Below, piece by piece: positions 13,704 through 25,800 of a stretch of 64,000 nt of DNA (the first letter of the stretch is position 1; every line of letters begins with the position of its first letter). The notes below the pieces were generated by a model. The model saw only the letters and a list, made by a program, of their open reading frames with translations, was not told the DNA's origin and did not search any database. Position numbers and translations under genes: made by a program. The DNA lies in assembly GCF_032062135.1 (NCBI RefSeq), contig NC_092859.1, forward strand, positions 73,099,581 through 73,163,580. Direction: 5' to 3'. The stretch comes from Pyxicephalus adspersus. Lineage: Eukaryota; Chordata; Amphibia; Anura; Pyxicephalidae.

Positions 13704-14604
13704 GGCACGATATACAGGGCAGGGGTTTGTGCATAGTGTTTACAATACAGGGGTGTATACATAATGTATACAAAGCAGGGGTGTGTATATTGTATATACA
13801 GTGCAGGGGTGTGTACATAGCATATACAGTGCAGGGGTATGTACATAATGTATACAATAAAGGGGTGTGTACATAATTTATTCAGTGAAGGAGTGTGTAC
13901 AAAGTGTATACAGGACAGATGTAAGTACATAGTGTATACAATACAAGGGTGTGTAAATAATATATTCAGTAAAGTGGTGTGTACCTTGTGTATACAGGGC
14001 AGAGGTGTGTACATAATGTATACAATACAGGGGTGTGTACATAATTTATACAGGGCACGGGTGTGTATATCATATATACAGTGAAAGGGTATATACATAA
14101 TGTATACAATACAAGGGTGTGTACATAATGTATACAGGGCAGAGGTGTGTACATAGTGTAAGCAATGCAGAGATATGTACATATTGTATACAGTACACGG
14201 GTATGTACTGGGGTGTGTACCTAATGTACACAGGGCAGAGGTTAGTACAAAGTGTATACAATTCAAAGGTGTGTAAATAATGTATACAGGGCAGGGGTGT
14301 GTACATAGTGTAAACAATGCAGGGGTGTGTGCATAGTGTATACAGTGCAGGGGTGTGTGCATAGTCTATACAGTGTAGGGGTGTGTACATAGTGTATACA
14401 ATGCAGGGGTGTGTACATAGTGTATACAATACAGTGGTGTGTACATAGTGTATACAATGCAGGGGTGTGTACATGTGTATACAATGCAGGGGTGTGTACA
14501 TAGTGTATACAATACAGTGGTGTGTACATAGTGTATACAATGCAGGGGTGTGTACATAGTGTATACAATGCAGTGGTGTGTACATAGTGTATACAGGGCA
14601 GAGG
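13704..14604. repeat. 28-bp minisatellite, about 32 copies
   Basis: The unit is approximately GTGTACATAGTGTATACA followed by ATGCAGGGGT. Copies at about 14390-14600 are nearly identical. Copies nearer the left edge are more diverged, as is typical of an array homogenised at one end. One unit near 14470 has lost a base, and a shortened hybrid unit lies near 14200. Each unit contains the self-complementary octamer TGTATACA. Because 28 is not a multiple of 3 and the minus strand has almost no stops, all minus-strand frames stay open and read as a 28-residue His/Tyr/Cys-rich repeat. I regard those frames as noncoding. Confidence 0.93.
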
Positions 14605-14978
14605 AAGAGTGCTTGCAAAGAGAAGAAATCTCCTGAAAGTGAAGTAAAATCCAGTTTTATAAAATTGCCTTGGCATTGCGTGTCTCTAATCTAATACAAA
14701 CATGATCAAGGTACTTGGATTTGCCTAGTCTTGCTGTTTTGGCAGCCTACATAACATACAGACGTTTAGAGCTTGTCCATAGTTCCACTTAGCCCAGTAC
14801 TTAATACTACACCTATTGTATTTAAAGGGAAAAGTATGTGCTAGTACTTATTTCTTCTTTTATATACTATACTATTTCTTTTTTTATATGCTATGCTACC
14901 TAATATTGTTTCTTGTTCCATTTTTGTGAAATGTTTATTTTTTTATATTGTGACCATTCTTTCATTTTTTGATTGTAG

Positions 14979-15074
14979 CTCCTCCTGCCAGCTGTACTGA
15001 ATGTGAATACCTCTGACTAGAAAGAAAAACTCAGACAACAAAAATGGATTTCGTTATGAAACAAGCTTTAGGGG
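14979..15074 (+). CDS. CPLX2: CPLX2 exon with start codon (5' UTR plus residues 1-10)
   Basis: The ATG at 15044 has a good context (A at -3, G at +4) and opens the conserved complexin N-terminus. Coding ends after 31 bases at 15074, in phase 1, followed by donor GTAAGA. The upstream boundary is less certain: a pyrimidine-rich tract ends in TTGTAG at 14978, making 14979 the best acceptor and giving 65 bases of 5' UTR. A weaker AG lies at 15019-15020. An acceptor here implies at least one further noncoding exon upstream, which I could not identify. Confidence 0.85.
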
Positions 15075-18000
15075 GTAAGATTGAGCTTTTTATAGGTAGT
15101 TTTGTTCTTTTACTATTTAAATGACTTGCTTTTACTGTGATTATTATTGTCCCGTACTAACTGCAGTTTTAAACCCGTATTGACCTTCAGTCTGTATTGC
15201 AATTTCATTACATACATACAGTAACCAGGCTAAGGCCCATTTTGGATAAATCAAAATAAATGGAGCTTGTGACAGTGTATTTAGTGGTACTATACGGACC
15301 AATGCTGGAGAATTTATTCAGTAATGCTCTGTATGGCCAATCACTTAAAGCCCACCTACAGATTTCAAAAGAGAACTGAAATGTTAGAACTTCTGCTGCA
15401 TTTCAATTGATGTTCTGGGAACTGTGTCCAGGATAGAAAGTGTGACATACAAATAGCAGTAAAAAGATGCCAATGTTTTAAGTCCTTCCCCACTCTAACC
15501 AAAACTAAAACAAAAGGCAGATTTTGCAGCCATTTAATGTCTATTTATGATCACTACCAAGACCTATAATTTATATTAATAATAATATAATTTTCTCATA
15601 AAAAGTAAGACAATCGCTATATTGTGATGCCTAATACAAGAGTAGCTAGAAGAAGAGAGTGATCTAATCTATGATCTACAATATCTTGTCCAGATTTACG
15701 ATAAAGGATCATGCTATCATATGTATACAAGCTTGCCACACCAGGAAGATAGGCGGATATGCCAGAAGGAAGAAGGCTGTAAAATGTTGGTCCATTGCTC
15801 GGTTAATGGAAGCCTTCCTGCCCTTCAGTTTTATTTAGTGCGTTACAAAAAAAGCCTAAATGTTTGCCCTCTCTTTAAACAAACTAGGGGGATGCTGAAG
15901 GGCATGGGGCCCTTTTCATCATGTGTAGTGTAGGAATTGGGGCCTAAATCAATCTGTACTCTGAAGTTAAAGGCAGAAACAACAGGGTTACATTATTGTA
16001 GACCTGGACAGATGGGTATCCTTTCCAGAGAAGTTTATACTAACAGTAAGCTTTTAATTTTTTACTATGTAGTTGCAAAGCTTTTGCTACTTTTGGCTAC
16101 TTTTTAACTAAATGCTTACATATAAAAACCAATCTCCATCACTGGTTGTGGCCCCTGCTACTATGGTGCACCTATAACATGGTCAATGCCCTTCTCTATA
16201 CTGTTTAAACTGTGTTTATAGAGACACCAGAGCAAGCTCAGAGCCACAGTGATCCCCAGTGGTCTGCCACAGGTTCAACTATGGTCCCAACCTCTCCTAC
16301 TTATGTATATAGAAGCATTTGTGACCCTTTTTTGCATGGTTCTAGCTGCAGCAGAGTGTGGTCTAAAGATCTGCACTGAACATGCAAATCTTGTTGCCTG
16401 TTAAAGGCAGTGGTTTTCACCCCAAATTTGTTGTTAGGTACAGTAAGCACTTGTTAAACCTGTGATAATGCTATGAGCTGATCAGGCATGATATCAGTTC
16501 ACACTGTTTATTACCAGTTTTTGCTAGCTTCCCTTTTTCTAGGGGCCATTTGGCCATTATTATGCATGGTCAGCAAAGTAAATGTGTTTTGGTATGTTAG
16601 AAAAAGCCAATGAAAGTGCCATTAATATACCCAAGTTCTAGAGTCCTTAAAGAGACAATATTTTGTGGGCAAAGGGGTTGAGTGGTTGCTGTGTATTACT
16701 TAAACACTCTCCAGTCACTTGTCCCAAAACCTCAACACAGTTTTGCATTTTTCATGTGCCAAACACACATGGAATCGGTAATCATTTAAATCCTTACACT
16801 GTCCAGCTTTCAAACATGTAGCATTCAAAATTTCCATCATAACCTGCATAGAACCTTTTCTCTATGGCATTTTTTAATTAACCAGCAGTTCATTACTTTG
16901 GTAAATTTCACAGACTTTTTCAAGATGTCTTCTAAAAGAAAAAAAGGTTAATGACTTGATCTTCTTACTGAGCCACTGCATAAAATCATCCTAGGTTATG
17001 GATTTAAATGGCTTCAAGCCTATACATGAATATTCAGGAATACCACCTGCTGTGCACACTCTTTCAAAGGACACTACTGTACATTGGATTTGAATCATAA
17101 TAAAATGATTGCAACCTCTCATTATCAAAATGACTTTACAATGCTAAACTATATTTTGCGAATATATGACGGTCTGGCATGAGTCTGTTTATTTGTATTT
17201 GATATACATAAACGGCCTTGCAGTCTATGCATATGAAAAACACCAAAAATTAAACTGTGTTCAAAAACTTGTACTAGTAGATAGATTTATTATATACAAG
17301 GTCCTAGCAGAAAGAGAATTCACCACATAGAGATCTATCTGTGGATAAAAACAATGATCATATGTGTATGGTACCATTACTGTGTTTAAGCTACTAGAAG
17401 AAGCATAGGAATAATCTACGGGACTTTGGCATAGACAGAGTCTAATGACAAACTCTAGGCTTTGCTAGAAAGCATTCTTATCTCCAGCTTGGTATCTGCA
17501 GCTTAACCGTTTCTATACAATACAAACCTTGGCAAGTCTGTTTTTAAATGCAGGGCATGCATTTGGCATCATCTAACATTAAGAATCTGTTCTGATTCTC
17601 AAGTATTAGAAGGATGCAATTTTGACCTAATGGACAGAATTGCATGTTTCCAATTAGTGAGTATTTTGAATAATGTTCTATATATTTATTGATTTATTAA
17701 ATATAGAAATATTCATAGTATAGATAGGTGAAGCATAATGCTTAGTAGAATATTTGCTTAAGACATCACAATTTTTTTTTTTTTATGCAAGCAGTGTAAG
17801 TACCTGAATTTGATTTGGTATTAGCCTTATATATTTCCAATGGAGCAAAGCTGCACCGTAAGTGGAAGAAGCAGTACAATCAACCAATCAGTTCATGTGT
17901 TGACAAGAAGCATACTGTTGCTGAGCAGAATGTCATGAGCTTATCTCTGACTAATTGCACTGTCCAGCATCAGTTTTTAAATTGAAGCTTCAAATTGCAT

Positions 18001-19808
18001 CAAAAGCTGATTTGGGTATTTTATCTTTAAATGGTCTACTCCTTTTTTTCTCTTGATATTTTTGGCTGTGGTTCTGCTTTATTGAAGTTCATTCGATTAG
18101 TGCAGTTACCCTGTAGTTTTATATTACAAATCTGGGATAATAACTCAGCACACACAGTGAGTGAATTTGAAGTGAGTTAAACTAAAAAGCACTGAAATGA
18201 TTTTACATTTTCTACAATGAGACGTGGATTATAAAGAGATGCATGGGCATGCATGTAGGCTCAGCCATTGTCCTTGCAGATGATCTCCTAACTAGAATGC
18301 TGACTGACACTTGCAAACACATCAAGAAAATAATCACCCAGTATAAATAAATACCAAATAGCAGTTAGCCTTAATGCATTTCATTAGAATTATGACTTCT
18401 CCCCATAGTCTATGATGTGTTTGCAGGTGAAAATAAATTTTCTAAACTGTCTTACATGATACAAACTTGTAGTTTCATTATCTAAGGCATTTCAATATGT
18501 AGATTTAATGCTGGAAAGTTTAAACCATATTTTTAAAATTAGATGGATAGTCAATTTCAATTACTGACAGATAATGAAGTGGATTTATTATTGATCTCCA
18601 AGACTGAATAAGATAGACTACCATGGGAAAACCTGGGTGATTTGGCAAACCTAAAATAATGTGCTATTAATTAACAAATGTTGTCAATCCTGGACCAGAT
18701 CCATTCCAGGTTTGCTGGATCACCAGATGATAGTCTATCTTCTCCAGTTTTGGAGTGCTTTAATACATATATATTGTGGTAGATTACTGGGGGTTGCTCA
18801 TGGTAACAGGATGCTTACAGGGCAGACAAGAGGCAGCAGACTCCAAAAGTTCAAAATAACAGCAGTATTTATTTTCTTAGCCTAGTGTTACAGCACACTC
18901 CACAACTTTACAACAAAATATGAAACAGTACCCCAGCTGGGCATCTAGCTTCCTCTCTGCCTGCCCTCTCTTTCTAACACTATATCACCACTGGCTTTCC
19001 TGGAGCTTTGTCCCCTTTACCTGCAGCCTGGAACAGACTCTGGCTCCGTTCCCAGCTTGGAACACACTTCTTCTCAACCTGGAACCCTCTGGCTGCCTTC
19101 TCAGACTTGAACCCTCTGGCTGCCTTCTCAGCCTTGAAACCTCTGGCTGCCTTTTCAACCTGGAACCCTCTGGCTGCCTTTTCAGCCTGGATCCCTCTGG
19201 CTGCCTTCTCAGCCTCAAACCCTCTTGCTGCCTTCTCAGCTTGGTACCCTCTGGCTGCCTTCTCAGCCTGGAACCCTCTGGCTGCCTTCTCAGCCTNGAA
19301 CCCTCTGGCTGCCTTCTCAGCCTGGAACCCTCTGGCTGCCTTCTCAGCCTTGAACCCTCTGGCTGCCTTCTCAGCCTTGAACCCTCTGGCTGCCTTTTCA
19401 GCCTGGATCCCTCTGGCTGCCTTCTCAGCCTGAATCCCTCTGGCTGCCTTCTCAGCCTCAAACCCTCTTGCTGCCTTCTCAGCTTGGTACCCTCTGGCTG
19501 CCTTCTCAGCCTGGAACCCTGTGGCTGCCTTCTCAGCACATTCCAGCCTCTGACTGATCACACTACAGCCTGCCACACACTGGCTGATCATCTTCCCCAT
19601 CTTGCACCTGAGTGCAGGTAAACATAAGCCAAATCAGGCTTGGGCTGGGCCAGGGATCCCACCCTTTCACTCCCTTGGCCAGCTCCAGGGCCTTATAGTC
19701 CCTGGTTTCTTTCCTAGAAAACCTATCCAAACCTGTTAATACTCTCTTTCCCTGGAGCCTTTAACACTTTCTCTGCATTTCTTAGGGACACACTGCACAC
19801 TGTCACTG

Positions 19809-19850
<42 letters not shown>

Positions 19851-22800
19851 TTGTAATTATTACTAGAATTGATTTGTTACTGCGATTTGGCACACTAAAG
19901 AGTTATCAAATAATTTAAAGTCTAGACGAAGAAGTCATCCCAAAAGCTTCTATTTTAGCAGCTTTTAAAGTGTTTGTAAATCCACACCTAATATTGCATA
20001 CAGTAATATTGCCATCATTACTAAAGTAATAAACAGTTTATGAAAATGAAAATGTTTCCTACAATTTTTAGTAATTTTGTCAGTCATCTGACTAACCAGC
20101 TTTAATTCACTCGGGTGAGCAGTGTTTTTGCATCACCCAAAGTAGGAAAGTACATTTCCTATCTGTGTACATTGCACTTCAACAGAAACTGCAGCATTTG
20201 CACACTGTCCACAAAGACACAGCACAACTGTACATCTACACGGCATCCTATATCTGCATACAGCCTCAATGAAATGCAAACTGACCATTCCAGCATGAAT
20301 GTGCTTTCATGTTAGCTATGCTCAGAATATTAAAGCTAGGCAGAGAGATTGGTAGGATCAATGAGGTAGTGCGAATGAAGGAAACAAGAAAGACGCAACG
20401 CACAAGAAAGACGCAAAGACGCAACGCACAAATTTTGATCTGTTCAAACATTTTTTTAGTTGAGAGACATTTTAAGTTAGCCAATAAAAACATGTGCAGC
20501 TCAGTGAAAGATGACCACATTTTCCAGGTATCCCCGCATCCTCTGAATTAACGCTTGTACGCATATGTGGGAGTTATGTCATTCCAGCCTGGCAAATCCA
20601 GATGGCTAAGGATTGGCAACCCTAAAAAAAGAGAAGAAAAAGATGGTGAAGCCCACAACACAATAGGGGCAGGGGAGTATTTCAAAAAAAAGGAATTAGG
20701 CAGTTGAAGTTATTTTACTGCAGAAGGGAAATTGATTGTCCCTTCTGCAATGAACAACCATGATCATGGTCACCATTTTTTAAAATATTAATTTAGTCCT
20801 GCTTAATTCTAATCAATCAGTTCTGTGAAAATATGATTAGGAACTATTTATTTTGAAGCTAAACCTTTATTGAGAAATGCATGAGGGTTGTCATTGAGTG
20901 TCTGTTTGTGTTTATACATATATAGCTTTTCTGTTTTATCTTGCTGGCCAGAGATGCTTTGTGACTTATCTTATTTCTGCAAACAACTCATTTTGTTGTG
21001 CCTTTGTAGTTATACTTTAAGCCATTGAAAGCCAGGGAACAAGCATTTTCAGAAGAAGGTCAGCAGTGGCAGTCATGCAATGTATAATCATCAGAACAAG
21101 TTCTCCTTCTGTAAACTAAGTTTAATACTGTCTGAGGATTTGTTTCAAAGTAAGCGTTGCATAACTGTGAGTTAAATCTCATCCACGATAGCTGATTTAC
21201 TAGAATATTTTAATCTTTAAATAGCATGAACATAATACAGAACTTGTATTAACAGCTAATCCTGATATGCACATCTTTGCTCATAATGTTTTATTCTCAT
21301 AACCCCCTATTGTTGCATTTATTTTGTACTTGAGCGATAATTAGCTGTCAGTATGGCTGTATAGTTCCATTATTTTTTTAGTGTTAAGGCTTCAGAACTC
21401 TGTGGGCTATAGTTCTCTCTTATATAGCCTGAATTTGTGCTTCTAATTCCAAGTAGATCATTGGGTGATGTTATTATTATTTATCACAACACCAAATAAA
21501 GACACAGTACATAGATGTGTGACCTTTTTTATTTGCAGAACACTTGTAATTTTTAGAAAATCTTGTGCTTAAGATTTCTTTTAGATGGCACAGTCATGTC
21601 ATGACCTCACACTTCTCTACTGCATTTAATCACTATAACCTGGTTATTAACCTACCCAGTTTTTCATTGGGCAATGAAAAAACAGCAACCCGCTGATGAG
21701 ATCCCCCATGTGCTCTCCATTTCTGTAACCATGTTTTTATTGTTAAACTGACAGTACTTTGCAAGGAATAGAGCACAAAAGGGTCAGAGTTCTGATACTT
21801 TCTCGGCCAATATGACAGCTGCAATGCAGCTCCATCTGCGTAAAACAGATTTCATTCACTTAAGAACGACTTCTCAAGTGCAACGCAAAAGCAGCTCAAA
21901 GAAGTTAAAAAGCACCTGTCATTGAATTTGCCCACCATAGCCCTTAGACAGAGGCTCCAAATATCACACTCCATACACACTAACACAGTATTTGTTAACA
22001 GTTGGTTTCACTTACTTTAAACATTTCTAGATTTTGCAGGAAAGATGCAGAGAGTAGCACTGATATGATCAACATTATTTAAAAAAAGTTTTAATACATA
22101 AATATAATATCTTATCTTTTGTCCAGGGGCAACTAAAGATATGGGAAAGATGTTAGGAGGTGAAGAGGAAAAAGATCCAGATGCCCAGAAAAAGGAGGAA
22201 GAAAGACAAGAAGCCCTACGCCAACAAGAAGAGGAAAGAAAGGCAAAGCATGCCCGGATGGAAGCAGAAAGGGAGAAAGTTCGGCAACAGATCAGAGATA
22301 AGGTGCTCTATTATGATCAGTTTCTATTGAAAACTAGCAGATATGAACTGCTTCATCAATGGGTTACATCCAAACTGTTTAATATATATTTTATTAGTGA
22401 AGACATACTAGATTGCATCAACATATCTAATCTCAACTGCAGCTTCTAGTGGTGGACCAAAATACATGTCAATTAGCAGAAACCAAGGTATCTCTGTAAC
22501 TCATTCTAAAGACCCAGGGATAATACTCCTATAAATGTATCATTTTCTCACCTTAGTCATATCAATATATCTGCTCTGTCCCTGATATAAGATGATATAT
22601 TGGTGAACCTGAAATGTAGAATCTTTTCATTGCCCAATGATGTAAACATAGCATTATATTTATAATCTACTGCTTTTAGTAGTTTCTTTTAGAAATCCAT
22701 GACATGTCTGTCACAGGAAGTATGAGGGCAGCTGGGTTTACCCTTCTATATGCAGTGTAATACGCAAAATGGTGGCTTCCTGCAGGGAAATAATTAGGTC

Positions 22801-25800
22801 TCAGCAGGTTGAGGTTTTGTTCACTAAATATTCATCAGTCTGTTATTAATAAAAACATATTTTATATTCAGTAGTGGTTTCTCTATAACTGGAAAAAGAA
22901 AGATTTAACATAAGGATGTTGTCTTTCTGTTACTACTGGGTATCTTGATTACAGACTAAGAGATTCCTTATATTTCTATAGATGAAGAAATTTTAATGAC
23001 TCCCAATAAATATGGTATTGTACATCTATCCTTCGGAGCCAAGAAAAGGAGTATTGGGTGTGTGCCTGTGCAGGTACATATTTAGCACAGGAGGTACCTA
23101 GTTCTAGTACCATGACTTACTAAGTTTGGCAGACGTCATGAGAGCACAATGGTAAACTTCAACAAGGACAGGAGATTCTACTTCTCACACATTTTTAAGT
23201 ATAAGGCATTCTTTGATGGACTTGAGAGGCTGCCCATATTTGAAGCTGTGAAACTAAGAGTAAATTACTGAATGGACAGAAACAAATTGCTGAATGGGGA
23301 TAGCCAGGATAACGGGTGGGGAGGAGTGTGCTGAATTCTTCTGTAAATCTATAAAACAACAAATGAGGGATCTAGATACCTGCTGCAGTTTCTAATTCTT
23401 GTAATGCGGAAGTCAGAGTGTCCAAGGAAATAGGACTAAGCACAGAAAGTGGACTGTATTCAAGTGTGCAAAAAAGGCAAAATGGAGTTCATCTTCGTTT
23501 CCTGATATAGAAACCTCTATACTGATGATACCTTCCCTACTGAGTCAGTTTAATAATGATAGTAAGGAAACATGAGCACCTATAAAGATATGAATCTGTA
23601 ATAGTTTGCGATCAGTCTGTTGGGTTCTGGTATTGGAAAAATAGAAAAGTTGCTTAGTGATATCAGTGGCCTGGGTACACCTGTAATCAATATTTTAGAT
23701 TTATATATTTATATAAATATAAAAAAGATTAGAACATTGATTTGCAATTCTATTACCTTAAAAAATGTAATGTTTAAAAAAAACATGACCCAAATTTATT
23801 TTAAATTAGTAGTATTCCTCCACATTTTTAACTAAGCATCCTTTATGTGATTTACCTTTGAGGTGGGAGACTGCCTAGTGTGAATGAAGATTGAAGGAAA
23901 CTATAAAAAGCTATAAAGAGTCAGAAGTTATTTTATTTCCTTTGGTAACCAGTCTTAGCCAACTAAAATTTATATGAATAAAATCAGCTAAATGCCACCT
24001 ACAGAACTTAGCAACTTCTGGAAGAAATCAGGAAATGATAAGTTATGTAAAAATCATTATCTGAATGTTCTCTGAGCATCTAATCACAAGCTAGTAGACT
24101 TCCGTGCATAAGAAACTACGACACCTGTATATGTGCAATCAAAAATTACTCAGCTGATATTTAAAAAAGAGAAAGCTATTATCCATCAAATTTAATCTTT
24201 TTAATGTCGCCAACAAAAAAGAGCCCCAGGTATGTCCCTCATAAAGTATTTTATATATATCTCTTTGTCTCTTTACAATACAAAAACTGTTTTAGTGCTT
24301 ATAGCATAAGCAACCAATTTAGATCATCCATTTTTTTTCTTTCTACTTCATTGTGAAAATGAGGAGGTAATTCTGATTGGTTGCCATGGCTAATAAGATA
24401 AATTCTTCCTAAAACATTTATTAGTACGGTCAATACTGAAAATATTACTATCCCTAAATATATTGTAATAAAACTTGATGTGTAATGACCTTCCTGGAGG
24501 ATTAATGATGTCTCCAGATTAGCTTTTCAACGCTTACTTTGCTATAGGACATTTTACTATCATTATTACTACTATTTGTAATAGTAATGTTGATATTGAT
24601 TTTGCTAATTATTTACAGGACTGGTTGAAAATAAATGCAAATCTTTTGATTGGTTGGATAGCTCCCATATACAGAATTCATGTATGATAACTAAGAATTT
24701 AGCATTTTCCCGGAGTTCATCTTTGACTTGGTGGAAATCTTCCAGGTCCATGTGTTTCAATGGCAGTAGTTAATTCCCAGCAGGGAATGTCTGAGGGAAT
24801 GTCAGATTCCCTGTTTTTAAATAGATCCCCTTGTGTTTATAAATTTCACAACAGACCTTTTTTACATTCAATGCCAGCACTGGATATAATTTCATACGCA
24901 TCAGATCATTAGACAGCTTAGTTACTTGGTATTCTTTTTATGTCAAGGATAGTTTTAGCATCATTACAATGCATACCTGCCTTAAAGTGGATCTAATCTA
25001 AAAATACCAAAATTGTGAGCAGGCAGGGTCTTAATTGCTGAAGGGACAGTCGATGTCTCTTCTGCAATGAAACAAACTTATCTGCCTGATTGCAGTTTTT
25101 AAACTAAACTAACTTACTCCATCTTTACCTGGTTATCTTCCAAGTTCAGGATCTTCAGCTGTCTTCAGGCCAAAAATGATGTAACTCCCACTCATGCACA
25201 TTCATTCATTCCTGGCAGCTATGTATACTAGGATTGTACACTGAGCCTAATTTTGTCCACTCAAACTGATTATATCCACCATCTTCAAAACATAAGGGTA
25301 ATCATTCCGCAGTTTCAAGCTGAGATTATAGAGAACTATATACTACTCCTTATATAATAAAGTAGGTGTGCACAGAACTCAGGACAACACTGAAATCTTG
25401 ACATGATCAACTTATTGAACTGATAAACCAAGCATTTTTAATTGCATATTTTACAGAATAAATAGAAAATAGAAAGAGTTCATAGAGTTGTATTTTTTTA
25501 ATAGCTGGGATTGTGCATTCCTTTCCAAGGACATTGCATAAAGCTTGTAAAATTCTCCTGTGAGTGTTTTCTTTTACTAATACATAAAATACCAGCAGGT
25601 TAACCAGTTTCCCTTTGATTTGGTATAAAGGTGTATCTCTCTTACTCCCATAAGCCCAGCATTTATCATATATATATATACATTTAATGTATAAACTAAA
25701 TAGGTATGCATTGGGGAAAACACAAGCATCATATAAAGTTAGAGAAATGAAATCACATTCTTACCATTGTTTTATCACGTTTTTCCTAAAATATTGCTTG

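Larger units (their letters stand above)
1..14978. other. noncoding DNA upstream of CPLX2 coding exons
   Basis: No coding exon can be supported in this stretch. The short open frames are unremarkable AT-rich chance frames with no recognisable domain. In vertebrates CPLX2 has far-upstream noncoding first exons, so much of this may be a 5' intron of the gene, but no CpG-rich promoter or first exon is visible here. The only GC-rich patch (about 12590-12950) belongs to a transposon. Recognisable contents are a reversed LINE tail, an assembly gap, a hAT MITE and a 28-bp minisatellite, each listed separately. The rest is unassigned AT-rich sequence. Confidence 0.6.
15075..22126 (+). other. CPLX2: CPLX2 intron 1 (7.05 kb)
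   Basis: Donor GTAAGA at 15075 and acceptor TTTTGTCCAG ending at 22126. The intron interrupts the Gly11 codon (phase 1). It contains a fold-back MITE (18582-18765), a 27-bp minisatellite block (18780-19800), a (TA)n tract, a short 18-bp tandem repeat and a dispersed repeat copy near 20.5 kb. No other exon was recognised. Confidence 0.95.

Noticed and set aside
13704..14604. CRISPR-like appearance (regular short repeat)
   Set aside because: Units are contiguous with no unique spacers, and this is vertebrate DNA.
13675..14676. Large His/Tyr/Cys-rich repetitive proteins on the minus strand
   Set aside because: Produced by a 28-bp tandem repeat that lacks stops; frame cycles through the array, with no signal peptide, conserved domain or unique flank.
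18920..19621. Repetitive LEPSGCLLS (+) and GFQAEKAAR (-) proteins
   Set aside because: Both strands of the same 27-bp minisatellite are open in overlapping frames; a single array cannot be taken as coding in all of them and nothing marks one as real.
22141..22449. 102-codon frame as a stand-alone gene starting at the internal Met16
   Set aside because: It is CPLX2 exon 2 read through its donor into intron; the true start is the ATG at 15044.
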